A stretch of DNA of 64,000 nucleotides from an uncultured Bacteroidales bacterium (GCA_905234765.1 CAJOIF010000018.1:46219-110218); one strand, 5' to 3'. Shown: positions 1 through 9,450, numbered from the stretch's first letter. Numbers and translations: made by a program. Notes: a model not told the origin generated them from the sequence alone.

Positions 1-2
1 TG

Positions 3-203
3 GAGAAGGACTATTCCAACCTCGATTCGTTTGTGATTTTGATGCCTTTGGAGGGTAATTTTACCTTGAATTGGGAAAATGGCGCGGTATTTGTAAGTGC
101 AGGGGAATGTGTCTTGATTCCAAACCTCATCAAAAAGGTCATTATCAGGGCTGAACACTACTGCAAAATGCTTGAAATCTATTGTCAACTTGAAGAAGAA
201 TAA
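3..203 (+). CDS. manA: Mannose-6-phosphate isomerase, class I, C-terminal fragment
   Basis: The open frame enters from the left edge and ends at TAA 201-203, leaving 66 residues. They form the last beta-strand-rich part of a cupin: DSFVILMPLEG, then GECVLIPNLIKK, then a short acidic tail. This matches the C-terminal jelly roll of Bacteroidota class I phosphomannose isomerases, which interconvert mannose-6-P and fructose-6-P in the cytoplasm. The metal-binding His/Glu residues lie upstream, outside the window, so the enzyme call rests on the tail pattern alone. An AT-rich gap of about 40 nt separates it from the next gene. Confidence 0.7.
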   Translation, partial: EKDYSNLDSFVILMPLEGNFTLNWENGAVFVSAGECVLIPNLIKKVIIRAEHYCKMLEIYCQLEEE

Positions 204-246
204 AGCTTAAAATATATAAATATTTATAAATCAATAAGTTAAAAAA

Positions 247-750
247 ATGAAAAAGCTAATGACACTTTTGCTGATGGCTCTGATGGTGACGGGTCTTCAT
301 GCGCAATCGAAATCGGATTTGCCGAATGTCACTTTGAAAGACTTGAACGGCAAGGATGTAAACGTCTCCAAACTGTCGAACAACGGCAACCCCATTGTCC
401 TCACTTTCTGGGCCACATGGTGCGGTCCTTGCATCAAGGAACACAATGCCCTGAATGATGTGTATCAGGACTGGCAGGACGAGACAGGCGTGAAGATTTA
501 TGCAGTCTCCATCGACGATTCGCGTTCAACCGCCAAGGTGAAACCCACGGTGGAAGGCAAGGGCTGGGATTTCAACATTCTGTTGGATGTGAACAGTGAC
601 CTGAAACGCGCCATGAACGTGAGCAACCCGCCGCATACCTTCCTCTTTGACGGCAGTGGCAAGCTCGTTTATCAGCATACGGGCTATATTGATGGAGGCG
701 AGGATGATCTTTACGAAGAGATTTTGAAAATAGCCAAGAAGAAAAAGTAA
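247..750 (+). CDS. TlpA-like thioredoxin-fold protein, exported
   Basis: 167 residues with a signal peptide at about 1-20 ending LHAQ, followed by one thioredoxin domain of the AhpC/TSA-TlpA type. The redox motif WCGPC is at residues 58-62 and the cis-proline loop (NPPHTF) at about 127-132. Such proteins reduce or shuffle disulphides in the periplasm, often for cytochrome or envelope maturation. It ends in a lysine run. The next gene (DUF6029) starts 11 nt after its stop, so they are probably co-transcribed, and the third gene has an Omp28-like CxxC domain, so redox chemistry may link the operon. The partner protein is unknown. No TAnnTTTG box is obvious in the AT-rich 5' gap. Confidence 0.85.
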   Translation: MKKLMTLLLMALMVTGLHAQSKSDLPNVTLKDLNGKDVNVSKLSNNGNPIVLTFWATWCGPCIKEHNALNDVYQDWQDETGVKIYAVSIDDSRSTAKVKPTVEGKGWDFNILLDVNSDLKRAMNVSNPPHTFLFDGSGKLVYQHTGYIDGGEDDLYEEILKIAKKKK

Positions 751-761
751 ATCAAGCGGTT

Positions 762-2504
762 ATGCGAAAACACATACTACCTTTAATCGCACTCGCCCTG
801 GCATTCAGTTTCACGGCGAGTGCACAGTCGTTTCTTGAAAACGGCAAAGTAAATGGCAGCTTCCAAACCGATGGCCAGTATTATATGCTTGACAAAGGCA
901 TCGGTATCACTGACCTCAAAGACAAACAGTTCGGCCTCAACAGTTTTGGAAAGGTGAACTACTCCAACGAGAATTTCATGGCAGGCATCCGTTTTGAGGC
1001 CTTTATGCCTCCGATGAACGGATTTCGTGAGGAATTGGAAGGCGTTGGCCTGGCCAATTTCTTTGCCACTTATAGTAACGACTTCATTAGTGTCACTGTG
1101 GGTGATGTCTACGACCAGTTCGGCAGCGGATTGGTGTTTCGCGCTTATGAAGAGTGGTCACTGGGTTTTGACAACTCACTGCGAGGCGGACGTGTGGTGT
1201 TACGTCCTATCAAAGGTGTGACTTTGAAGGGTGTCTATGGCCGTCAGCGTTGCTATTGGGCTCCTTATCTTGAGCGGGACTTCAAAAACAGTGATGACTA
1301 TCGAGGCTTTGTGCGTGGCGTGGACGGAGAATGGGATTTCAATCAAAGCATCCCTTCACTGAACGAATCCAAGTTTAGGATGTCTTTGGGAGGTAGTTTC
1401 GTTAGCAAGATGCAAGAGGACAAGAGTAACGTCTATGACATTCCTGAGAATGTGAGTGCCACGGCAGGCCGCATCAATTTGGGCTATGGCCGCGTGTCGT
1501 TCTCAACGGAATATGCCTATAAGATCAACGACCCGTCGTTTATTAACAACTATATCTATAGCGAAGGTCGGGCTTTGCTCTCGTCATTGTCCTATTCACA
1601 AAAGGGCTTTGGCGCTGTCTTGCAGGTGAAACGTGTTGATAATATGAGCTTTAAGTCGAATTATGAAGCGAAGGAGAATGACTTGGACATCAACTTTATT
1701 CCACCTATTAATTATACGCACACGCACAGCTTGCCGTCGATGTATACCTATTCCACGCAACCCAATGGCGAGATGGCGGCACAGCTGCAAATCAACTACA
1801 CCATCCCGAAAGGAACATTCTTGGGCGGCAAATACGGCACCAAACTCGCCTTTAACATGAGTCAGGTGAACGACATCGTCCGCGATTCCGTCCCGTTTGG
1901 CAATGAAATGGGTCTGAATGAGCCTGGTTCGTTGGGATACACCTCGAAGTTCTTTGCCATCAGCGACCACAAGTTTTTCCGCGACATCAACTTTGAGGTC
2001 GACAAGAAAATCAGCAAGGACTGGCATCTGACGGCGCAGTACATCAATCTGTATTACGACATCGAGACTATTGAAGGTCATGAAGAATCGCCCGCAGTGA
2101 AGGCCAATATCGGCTTTATGGATGTGTCATACAAGATCAACAAGCGTCAGAGTGTGCGCCTCGAATTGCAAGGCTTGTGGGAGAACGAAGTCCACAAAGG
2201 TTATGCTTATGACGAAGACAACCAGAAGGACTACCAGAAGCGTGGCGACTGGGCGGCGGCTTTGTTGGAATACACCATTTCGCCCCATTGGTCGTTTTCT
2301 ATCGCCGACAAATGGAATTACGGCAACCCCGTTGAGGAGTACCGCGACCATTATTTCACGGGTTCCATCACTTATATCCACGAGGCCACGCGCATTATGT
2401 TGAGCGGTGGTCGCCAGAGTGAGGGCGTGGTGTGTGTCGGTGGCGTATGTCGCACCGTTCCTGCTTCGAGCGGCGTTTCTTTGACAGTGTCGACCAGTTT
2501 TTAA
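762..2504 (+). CDS. DUF6029-type outer-membrane protein
   Basis: 580 residues with a signal peptide (about 1-21, ending TASAQ) and a long run of alternating amphipathic strands ending in an aromatic residue (SLTVSTSF). This is the pattern of an outer-membrane beta-barrel. The start (GKVNGSFQTDGQYY, then a conserved DVYDQFGSGLVFRAYEE segment) matches the Bacteroidota DUF6029 family, which has no assigned function. It lies between a TlpA-like thioredoxin and an Omp28-like lipoprotein, 11 and 27 nt away, which suggests one envelope operon. A pair of cysteines near the C terminus (VCVGGVCRT) could be a disulphide substrate for the neighbouring thioredoxin; that is inference. Confidence 0.75.
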   Translation: MRKHILPLIALALAFSFTASAQSFLENGKVNGSFQTDGQYYMLDKGIGITDLKDKQFGLNSFGKVNYSNENFMAGIRFEAFMPPMNGFREELEGVGLANFFATYSNDFISVTVGDVYDQFGSGLVFRAYEEWSLGFDNSLRGGRVVLRPIKGVTLKGVYGRQRCYWAPYLERDFKNSDDYRGFVRGVDGEWDFNQSIPSLNESKFRMSLGGSFVSKMQEDKSNVYDIPENVSATAGRINLGYGRVSFSTEYAYKINDPSFINNYIYSEGRALLSSLSYSQKGFGAVLQVKRVDNMSFKSNYEAKENDLDINFIPPINYTHTHSLPSMYTYSTQPNGEMAAQLQINYTIPKGTFLGGKYGTKLAFNMSQVNDIVRDSVPFGNEMGLNEPGSLGYTSKFFAISDHKFFRDINFEVDKKISKDWHLTAQYINLYYDIETIEGHEESPAVKANIGFMDVSYKINKRQSVRLELQGLWENEVHKGYAYDEDNQKDYQKRGDWAAALLEYTISPHWSFSIADKWNYGNPVEEYRDHYFTGSITYIHEATRIMLSGGRQSEGVVCVGGVCRTVPASSGVSLTVSTSF

Positions 2505-2531
2505 CAGTTTCAAATCATAAATTCAATTGCA

Positions 2532-3845
2532 ATGAAAGAAAAAATAAGAATATCTGCCTTGTTACTGGCTGTTGTGCTTGGCATGATTGCATGTGACGTT
2601 AAGAAGGAACCCTACATTGAAGGAGAAGATCAAAAGAAAGAAATGCTGCGCTTTGATGTGGGAGATGTGAAAGGCGTGATAGACGAGGCTTCCAAAACAG
2701 TGACACTCAAATTCAAAGATAGTATTGATTTTAGTCATTTGGTTCCTACCATTGAGGTATCAAGGTATGCCACTGTTGAGCCGGAATCGGGTGTGGCACA
2801 GGATTTTACGTTGCCTGTTTGCTATACTGTTACCGCTTTTGACGGCAGTACGGCCAAGTATATGGTGACGGCTACCGTGCTTGATGGTGTCGATGAAAAG
2901 AAAATGGTATCGTTCAAGACAGAAAGCCCTCAATGTGTAGGTTTCATCCATGAGATGACCAAGACGGTTGCGCTGATTGTCCCGGAAAATACGGATATTA
3001 CCCATCTTGCCCCAACGATTGAGGTCTCGGAAGGTGCTACGGTTGAACCGGCATCAGGCGTTGCGCAAGACTTCACCAATCCCGTGGAATATACGGTGAC
3101 GGCTATGAATGGAACAACCGTTGTTTACACGGTGACGGCTTCAAAACCCACGGGGAAAACGGTGCTTCTGAATGACTATACGGGAGTGCGTTGTGTCAAC
3201 TGTCCCGCAGCGTCCGAATTGGCACATAACCTTTTGGAGCAATATGGTTCGCGTTTGGCTGTCATGAGCATTCACGCAGGGTCTTTGGCAGCGCCTCCTA
3301 CGGGTTCTTCGTTCCCGGATTTCCGTACCGAGGAAGGAACAGAGTGGTATGGCAACAACGCTTCCAATCCTTTGGGCTCTGTTGACCGAGTGAAACTGCT
3401 TCAGGGCTATACTTTGCAGGACAACAGCTGGGCAGATGCCGTCGCTACTGCTATGGAAGAGACGCAGACGGTTGAAATCGTGGTAGACAACTTCTACGAT
3501 GAGGCCTCGCGTATGCTGACTACTACCATTGATGCTCAAGCACTTGGTTCGCTTTCAGGAGATTTGGCTGTTACCGTTTGTTTGATGGAAGACAACATCG
3601 TTGGTATGCAGGTGACCACAAGCGGCTTGCAGAATGATTATGTACATCGTCACGTGTTTCGTGGAACTTTGAACGGGACTTACGGAGAGAATATCCAATT
3701 TAATGGTGACAATCAGTTTAGCAAGTCATTCTATAAGGAGATCCCCGACAACTTCGATGCTTCCAATTGCTACATTGTTGCCTATATCTATGACAATAGT
3801 CAGAATATGAAGATCTTGCAAACGGCTGTCAAGAAGATGAAATAA
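2532..3845 (+). CDS. Omp28-like outer-membrane lipoprotein with two tandem N-terminal repeats
   Basis: 437 residues. A lipoprotein signal ends at Cys21 (GMIAC). Residues about 38-115 and 122-205 are two copies of one module, each with a PTIEVS...ATVEP.SGVAQDFT.PV.YTVTA core, as in DUF5018-type Ig-like repeats. The C-terminal half (about 208-437) starts KTVLLNDYTGVRCVNCPAA, with a CxxC at about residue 220, and reads as an Omp28/thioredoxin-like domain. Members are surface or outer-membrane lipoproteins of unknown role. The gene is 27 nt after DUF6029 and 18 nt before the MBOAT gene. The fold calls are from pattern only. Confidence 0.75.
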   Translation: MKEKIRISALLLAVVLGMIACDVKKEPYIEGEDQKKEMLRFDVGDVKGVIDEASKTVTLKFKDSIDFSHLVPTIEVSRYATVEPESGVAQDFTLPVCYTVTAFDGSTAKYMVTATVLDGVDEKKMVSFKTESPQCVGFIHEMTKTVALIVPENTDITHLAPTIEVSEGATVEPASGVAQDFTNPVEYTVTAMNGTTVVYTVTASKPTGKTVLLNDYTGVRCVNCPAASELAHNLLEQYGSRLAVMSIHAGSLAAPPTGSSFPDFRTEEGTEWYGNNASNPLGSVDRVKLLQGYTLQDNSWADAVATAMEETQTVEIVVDNFYDEASRMLTTTIDAQALGSLSGDLAVTVCLMEDNIVGMQVTTSGLQNDYVHRHVFRGTLNGTYGENIQFNGDNQFSKSFYKEIPDNFDASNCYIVAYIYDNSQNMKILQTAVKKMK

Positions 3846-3863
3846 CCTGAATACAGGACTGTT

Positions 3864-5282
3864 ATGGTATTTAACTCCATAGCGTTCATCATCTTTCTGC
3901 CTATTGTGGTGGTGTTGTTCTACTTGCTGCCACAAAAGGCGCGTTGGTTGATGCTGCTGGCGGCCAGCTGCGTGTTCTACATGTGGTTCGTGCCCAAGTA
4001 CATCCTCATCTTGCTCATCACCATCGTCATCGACTATGCGGCAGGTCTCTTGATGGAACGTTATGCTGACAAACCTCGTAAAAAAAAGGCCTTTATGGTT
4101 ATCAGCATCGTGAGTACGCTCACGGTGCTGATAATCTTTAAGTATTTGAATTTCCTTACCGAGAACTTGGACCAGTTGTGTGCCTCGCTTGGCATGGAAA
4201 CCCACCTTGTGACGCATATCATACTGCCCATCGGCCTGTCGTTCCACACTTTCCAAAGCATGAGCTACGTCATCGAGGTGTATCGTGGCCACCAGAAGGC
4301 GGAACGGCATTTTGGATATTATGCTCTCTATGTGATGTTTTTTCCTCAACTTGTCACTGGCCCGATTGAGCGGCCTGGCAATCTGTTGCGGCAGTTGCAC
4401 GAGAAGAAGGAGTTTCGTTACGAGAATATCTCAAAAGGCATGAGACTGATATTGTTCGGGCTTTTCATCAAAATGGTGGTGGCAGACCATTTGGGTGAAT
4501 ATGTCGATGAGGTGTACGGACATCTTGACGAATACAATTCATGGACGGTGTTGGCTTGTATGGTGTTCTATAGTTTCCAGATCTATTGCGATTTCTTCGG
4601 CTATTCCACCATTGCCTTAGGTAGTGCCAAGCTGATGGGCTTCGACATCACCGACAACTTCAAGTCACCCTATTTGTCCAAGAATATCGCTGAGTTTTGG
4701 CACCGTTGGCACATCTCACTGTCTACTTGGTTCCGCGATTATGTTTATATCCCGTTGGGAGGCAGCCGAGTGAAGTTCGGACGGTGGGCGTTCAATATTT
4801 TGGTGGTCTTTGTGCTGAGTGGCATCTGGCACGGTGCGGCTTGGACTTTCTTGCTATGGGGTTTCGCCCATGGCTTGCTGCATATCGTCGAAAAGGCCTT
4901 GCGCGACCGAATTCCGACAAAAGAGCCTCAATCCAAGTGGCTGAAAGCCCTTGTTGATGTGCTTTGCATTCTCAAGACCTTCGTGTTGGTCACGCTGTTT
5001 TGGGTGATGTTTCGTGCCACTGATTTCGAGCATTTGAGGGCAATTTTCATGACCGCTTTCACTAACTTTGGTGGTGGTGAGCAAATGTCAGTAAAACCTG
5101 ACATGTGGGTTTATCTCGGCTTATTCATTCTCTCCGACATCCTGCTTCGAAACAGCCGTTTTGATGTATGGTGTGATGACAAACCATTGGCTGTGAGATG
5201 GCTGGTCTATGCAGTGCTGGCCTTTATGGTCATTGCCTGTTCGAGTGTCGCCAATTTCCCGTTCATCTATTTCCAGTTCTGA
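3864..5282 (+). CDS. MBOAT family membrane O-acyltransferase (AlgI/DltB-like)
   Basis: 472 residues with about ten hydrophobic segments. The MBOAT signatures are present: HRWHISLSTWFRDYVYIPLGG at about residues 278-300, and the catalytic-His region SGIWHGAAWTFLLWG at about 318-332. These proteins move acyl, usually acetyl, groups across the inner membrane onto cell-surface polysaccharides, as AlgI does for alginate and DltB for D-alanyl-teichoic acid. The next gene starts 2 nt after the stop and encodes a membrane-anchored SGNH-like protein, the usual partner that completes the transfer on the periplasmic side. The acceptor polymer cannot be told from this locus. Confidence 0.9.
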   Translation: MVFNSIAFIIFLPIVVVLFYLLPQKARWLMLLAASCVFYMWFVPKYILILLITIVIDYAAGLLMERYADKPRKKKAFMVISIVSTLTVLIIFKYLNFLTENLDQLCASLGMETHLVTHIILPIGLSFHTFQSMSYVIEVYRGHQKAERHFGYYALYVMFFPQLVTGPIERPGNLLRQLHEKKEFRYENISKGMRLILFGLFIKMVVADHLGEYVDEVYGHLDEYNSWTVLACMVFYSFQIYCDFFGYSTIALGSAKLMGFDITDNFKSPYLSKNIAEFWHRWHISLSTWFRDYVYIPLGGSRVKFGRWAFNILVVFVLSGIWHGAAWTFLLWGFAHGLLHIVEKALRDRIPTKEPQSKWLKALVDVLCILKTFVLVTLFWVMFRATDFEHLRAIFMTAFTNFGGGEQMSVKPDMWVYLGLFILSDILLRNSRFDVWCDDKPLAVRWLVYAVLAFMVIACSSVANFPFIYFQF

Positions 5283-5284
5283 GT

Positions 5285-6799
5285 ATGAAAAAGCTGCTGA
5301 TACGCATAGGGATGGTTTTGGTGATGCTCCTGCTGCTGAATTGGGTGTATTCCACATGGTTCTTTGAGAAGGACCTACGTAAGCATTCCGACATCGTGGA
5401 ACTCTCGTGGCAGGTGGTGGACGACAGTTGCCGCATCATCTATCTCGGCGAGTCATCGAACAACCATTATGGGGATGAGGAAGACAACCATCAGAAAATC
5501 AGTGATTTCGCGGCGGAGTATTTCCCAACGATAAAGATGGGCGACTTGACCCATGCGGCCTCTCATGCACAGACCTATTATTATATGTTGAAGCATATTC
5601 CAGCATCTTCTTCGGTGGAGACGGTGGTCGTGACGATGAACTTGCGTTCGTTTGGATGGCTGTGGATCAATTCGAGGCTTGAGACCCCGTTGCGCAAACA
5701 GTTGGTCCTACTTGAAGACTACCCTCCTTTGTTCAATCGATTTTTGCTGGCGTTCAAGGCCTATCCCATCAAGTCCGATGAGGAATGGGATGAGCTGGCC
5801 TATGGGCATTGGCGCACAGACACTTTCGACATTCCTAATTTCACTTGGCGCACCACGGTCGACTGGGACTATGCCATGTACACTTATGGCTGGTATGATG
5901 CCAATGGTCAGCGTGACTGGGACGTGACTGCTTTGGCGTGCCATTACATCAAGACCTATGCCTTCCAAATCAACGATGACAATCCACGCGTCAAGGATTT
6001 TGATGCCATCGTGGAGCTGTGCCGCGAACGGGGCTGGAACCTCGTATTCAATCTGATGGCGGAGAATGTTGACAAGGCGAATGAATTGGTCGGCAAGGAC
6101 CTGATGCTGCTGTTTAGGCTCAATCGCGACTTCTTGTTGCAACGCTATGGGAGACTTGATGGCGTGACTGTGGTCAATAATCTGAGTCTTGTCCGGGATG
6201 TGAACTTCATTGACCAAGATTGGACTACCGAGCATTACTATGAGGAAGGCCGGCGCATCATCGCCGATCATCTAGCTAAGGCACTGCGGGATTTCTATCC
6301 AGAGGATTACCGAGATCCTCAAACGTTAATAATGGATAAAGGCCATTATTTCTTTGCCGATGCAAAGGCTTTGGACAAACAATGGCCCTACGGCAGCACT
6401 TTGGTGCTTACATCAGACAGTATCAGTCCCGATTGGGGCATGTTAAACGTAGCTTTCGAAATCAAGCAACAGGACGATTTGAGCAATCCTGTCCTTGTGG
6501 TGGAAAAACATGGCGCAAATGATGAAAAGGCCATTGAATCATATGCCGTGAAACCGCAGGTGGACAAAACGGGTGAGTGGGATTTCGCAACTTTTACCTT
6601 GCCATTGGATTCCACATTCCGTACGGCACAGAAAATCAAGATCTATGTCTTCAATTATTCGGAAAGTATGGTTCAAGTTCGGAGCTTTGACGTATCGTTT
6701 CGACCGGCCTACCTAAAGCCAAGAGTGAAAGCGCAGTCCTATAAGGTGGACTATCATGAGCCAGACTCGTTGCTTAGCATGAGTGAAGATAGACGATGA
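5285..6799 (+). CDS. Membrane-anchored SGNH/AlgX-DltD-like protein, partner of MBOAT
   Basis: 504 residues. I chose ATG 5285, 2 nt after the MBOAT stop; a longer frame from 5198 would overlap the MBOAT gene and lacks the clean signal anchor MKKLLIRIGMVLVMLLLLNW. The periplasmic part has IIYLGESSNNHYG at about 58-70, in the place of the GDSL/SGNH block I serine, and a downstream Asp/His-containing region as in AlgX, AlgJ and DltD partners. The Ser is preceded by Glu rather than the common Asp, so the catalytic assignment is tentative. The last about 100 residues form a beta-rich module. The 3' end overlaps the convergent DUF1963 gene by 26 nt. Confidence 0.7.
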   Translation: MKKLLIRIGMVLVMLLLLNWVYSTWFFEKDLRKHSDIVELSWQVVDDSCRIIYLGESSNNHYGDEEDNHQKISDFAAEYFPTIKMGDLTHAASHAQTYYYMLKHIPASSSVETVVVTMNLRSFGWLWINSRLETPLRKQLVLLEDYPPLFNRFLLAFKAYPIKSDEEWDELAYGHWRTDTFDIPNFTWRTTVDWDYAMYTYGWYDANGQRDWDVTALACHYIKTYAFQINDDNPRVKDFDAIVELCRERGWNLVFNLMAENVDKANELVGKDLMLLFRLNRDFLLQRYGRLDGVTVVNNLSLVRDVNFIDQDWTTEHYYEEGRRIIADHLAKALRDFYPEDYRDPQTLIMDKGHYFFADAKALDKQWPYGSTLVLTSDSISPDWGMLNVAFEIKQQDDLSNPVLVVEKHGANDEKAIESYAVKPQVDKTGEWDFATFTLPLDSTFRTAQKIKIYVFNYSESMVQVRSFDVSFRPAYLKPRVKAQSYKVDYHEPDSLLSMSEDRR

Positions 6800-7424
6800 C
6801 ACGGTCGAAACGCTGAGCCTTCAGGTCTTCCGGCGTAATGAGGAAGCTTAGGATTCCACAGTCGTACATGAAAAAGCCCCATCTGTCTTCCTCCCACACT
6901 TGGAGCAGGTTGATATACTGCGGATATTCCTGCTCGACCTCAGTTTCGAAGGGCAGTCCCAATAGCTTAAAGTCGAGAGACTCAGGGTTGCCCATCGTTT
7001 CGAAGGTGAGTTTTTCGGCAGGGAGACCAAAGGGGGAACCGTCTTCGTCTACAATGCGAATGGTCGACAGATCGTCTTCGTCTGGGCTGTAAAGCACCCG
7101 ATAGGCCTCAGGAGCCCATTCGCCCATGCCGTTGAAGAAGGGGCAGTCGTCGATGTCGAATTCTTCGGTAAGATTGCCGACATATTCCTCGATGGCTGCG
7201 AAGAAATATAACATGCCTTTATGAGGCAGCAGGTTCTCGGTGTCATATTTCGCGAGGTCAGAGCAACGAATTTGGCAGAGGAAGGTCATCGGATTGTCGG
7301 TGCCGTCGTCATAGGGAATCATAGGGACATCCAAATCGTCAGGCATGTCGGGTAAACCCCACCATTTGCTCTGCCCAAAGAGGTCGTCATTGCTTTCGCT
7401 GAAGTTGATTTTGATGGCACGCAT
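6774..7424 (-). CDS. DUF1963 (YwqG-like) family protein
   Basis: 216 residues, no signal peptide, acidic. The pattern SKWWGLPDMP near the start, then PMTFLCQIRCSDLA and GMLYFFAA, is that of the DUF1963/YwqG family, small cytoplasmic proteins of unknown biochemical role. It lies 8 nt downstream of a MORN-repeat gene on the same strand, so the two are probably one operon. In Bacillus, YwqG-family genes occur next to toxin and immunity genes; whether this pair does something similar here is not shown. The 3' end overlaps the convergent SGNH-like gene by 26 nt. Confidence 0.8.
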   Translation of the reverse strand: MRAIKINFSESNDDLFGQSKWWGLPDMPDDLDVPMIPYDDGTDNPMTFLCQIRCSDLAKYDTENLLPHKGMLYFFAAIEEYVGNLTEEFDIDDCPFFNGMGEWAPEAYRVLYSPDEDDLSTIRIVDEDGSPFGLPAEKLTFETMGNPESLDFKLLGLPFETEVEQEYPQYINLLQVWEEDRWGFFMYDCGILSFLITPEDLKAQRFDRVIVYLHSC

Positions 7425-7432
7425 GATAATTG

Positions 7433-8743
7433 TTATTTAATCCAAGTGATGTCTAAGTAATAATCGTCGCTGTCGTATACGCAACCATCCGACCATTCGC
7501 GGCCTTCGATTTCTTGATGATAGTGCAGCGTCTCGCCAGATGTGAGCAATCTGATATCATCATAAAAAGTGAAGGTAATGCATTGTTTCTCGATGCGGTC
7601 AATACGCAAGCCGCCGAAACCGGTGAAATAGGGGAACTTTCCAATCTTGGCTTCCACCATCTGGTCGTCGGAATCGTCGCCACTCAACACGACGTGCAAC
7701 ATGATAGGATCGGATGGGGCATCTTCCTCTTGAAACACGCCTTCCACCCATTCGCCGACTTGCGTGATGCCGCCTTCGGGGTAGGTAAACACTCCATAAC
7801 CATGGCACAGCCCATCTTGGAACTCACCTTCGTAGCGACGCCCTTTGGTGTCGGGCCCATCGCCAACGAGTACCCCAAATCCGTTGGGTCGGCCGTCTTT
7901 CAGCTCACCGTCATAAAGCCAACGGCCATAATAATACTTGATGTGTCCGCCCCAAATCTTAGCTGTAACAAGATCAGTCTTGTCGAACGGGTCGGGTAGC
8001 TTGATTTCGGTGACAGCACTTTCGTCCCATTTTTCTTCTTTAGCTTGTACCAACTTGCCATTCTCCCATTCCTCTTCGTGGTATTTTCCATTGGCACTGT
8101 GGATGGTGACCCAACCGTCGTAAGGCTTGAGGTGTCTCAAGTTGTAGGCATAGCAATCGATGGAAACGCCATCTGCAAAGCTGATTGAGTCATGGAGGTA
8201 AGTTTGGAAAACCCACCTATCGTATTGGTTTTGTTCCAGCTTTCCGCTGTTTTGGGTGATGACTGTACCGTCTTTCAGGACAATGGTCAGCACCGAGCGG
8301 TCTTTGTCGAGTTGCTCGAGGTTGTAGGAAGCCACCTCCAGTTCTTGGATTTTCTCATCCTTGTACCATTCGATAGCGTAGGGCTTCTCAGTTAAAACAA
8401 GTTCCCATCCATTGCGCTTATGGCCGAGAAAAGGTGTTAAAGTGTCGGGGCCATAGGGATGCTTGATGCGGTACAAGCCGACAAGCCCTACATGTTCCAT
8501 GTCTTTGGAGGTGTTGATCCATGCGTGTTCGATGGTAGAACCGTCGGCAAACTTGTATTTGCCTTCGGCGGCGTAGGCTGGGCCGTTGATGTGGGCATAG
8601 CTGAGGTGGAAATAGCCCTCAAAGCTGTCTCCGTTGGGGAATACCACGACACCATCGCCGAGAGGACCTTCCAACTTTTGTGAGATGACACTGCCATGCT
8701 GCCATCCTCCTTTGTATTTGATGCCGCTGTTTTGTCCAATCAT
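7433..8743 (-). CDS. MORN-repeat protein
   Basis: 436 residues from ATG 8743 (MIGQNSGIKYKGGW). A longer frame begins at a TTG at 8773 and is less likely. MORN-type motifs (YxGxxxxGxxxGxGxxxxxxG) occur at the N terminus (YKGGWQHGS, PLGDGVVVFPNGDSFEGYF) and again at about 285-350 (LYDGELKDGRPNGFGVLV, RYEGEFQDGLCHGYGVFTYP). The regions between are rich in Trp, Tyr and charged residues. There is no signal peptide, so the protein is probably cytoplasmic. MORN repeats bind membranes or proteins, and no enzyme domain is visible. It sits between trmO and the DUF1963 gene on the same strand. Confidence 0.8.
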   Translation of the reverse strand: MIGQNSGIKYKGGWQHGSVISQKLEGPLGDGVVVFPNGDSFEGYFHLSYAHINGPAYAAEGKYKFADGSTIEHAWINTSKDMEHVGLVGLYRIKHPYGPDTLTPFLGHKRNGWELVLTEKPYAIEWYKDEKIQELEVASYNLEQLDKDRSVLTIVLKDGTVITQNSGKLEQNQYDRWVFQTYLHDSISFADGVSIDCYAYNLRHLKPYDGWVTIHSANGKYHEEEWENGKLVQAKEEKWDESAVTEIKLPDPFDKTDLVTAKIWGGHIKYYYGRWLYDGELKDGRPNGFGVLVGDGPDTKGRRYEGEFQDGLCHGYGVFTYPEGGITQVGEWVEGVFQEEDAPSDPIMLHVVLSGDDSDDQMVEAKIGKFPYFTGFGGLRIDRIEKQCITFTFYDDIRLLTSGETLHYHQEIEGREWSDGCVYDSDDYYLDITWIK

Positions 8744-8775
8744 AATGTTTGTTTTAATGCTCGCAGTTGGCAAAA

Positions 8776-9450
8776 TTAGCCAATTCTGTTGACTTCCACA
8801 ACCTTTAACCGCATTTCTTTCACTTGAAACTTAATTTCAAATCCGCCGAAAGCCATGCCATAAACCCTTTCAGGATCATCATGGTACTGTGGCCGAGGAT
8901 CGTGGGCAAGGACTTCGATGAGGCTTTCGCGCAGAGCGGAGGGAACTTTTTCAAACAAGTTTTCAGGAAAATCCACTTTCAAAAGATACTCTGCCGGTTT
9001 TGAGGCGAAACCACTGACGGCCTCGGGATGGCTATCGGTGTAGGCGATGTAAGGCTTGATGTCGTAAATGGGCGTGCCGTCCATTAAGTCTGCGCCTGAA
9101 ACATGGAGTACGGGCCCCAGATTTGGTTCAATTTCAATTCTCTCAAGTTTTACTGACGAAAGCCCAATAGGGTTGGGTCGAAACGGTGACCTTGTGGCAA
9201 ATACGCCTTTGCGGACGTTGCCGCCCAAACGGGGTGGACGCACCGTCGGAGACCATTCCTCACGCACGGCTTCCGAGAACTCCCATATCAACCAGATGTG
9301 CGAGAACTCCTCTAAACCACGCACTGCCTCAATGTTTCGGTATTCTGGCTCGAAGACAATCCTGCCTTGCAGCGACTCAATGATGCCACTTTGTCGCGGG
9401 ATGCCGAACTTGGTCGGAAAATCGGTGCGGATATGGGCGATGACTTTCAT
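8776..9450 (-). CDS. trmO: tRNA (N6-threonylcarbamoyladenosine37-N6)-methyltransferase TrmO
   Basis: 224 residues with the TsaA/YaeB (UPF0066) signature: IAHIRTDFPTKFGIPRQ at the start, then RPPRLGG, GVFATRSPFRPNPIGLS and GADLMDGTPIYDIKPY. Family members use S-adenosylmethionine to methylate t6A37 of tRNA-Thr to m6t6A. The beta-barrel SAM-binding residues lie in the RSPFRPNPIGLS block. Its ATG overlaps the aspartate kinase stop by 4 nt, so the two are translationally coupled even though the pathways are unrelated. The length is normal for the family. Confidence 0.93.
   Translation of the reverse strand: MKVIAHIRTDFPTKFGIPRQSGIIESLQGRIVFEPEYRNIEAVRGLEEFSHIWLIWEFSEAVREEWSPTVRPPRLGGNVRKGVFATRSPFRPNPIGLSSVKLERIEIEPNLGPVLHVSGADLMDGTPIYDIKPYIAYTDSHPEAVSGFASKPAEYLLKVDFPENLFEKVPSALRESLIEVLAHDPRPQYHDDPERVYGMAFGGFEIKFQVKEMRLKVVEVNRIG

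Noticed and set aside
5198..5284. Longer start of the SGNH-like protein
   Set aside because: It overlaps the MBOAT gene by about 80 nt; ATG 5285 gives a proper signal anchor.
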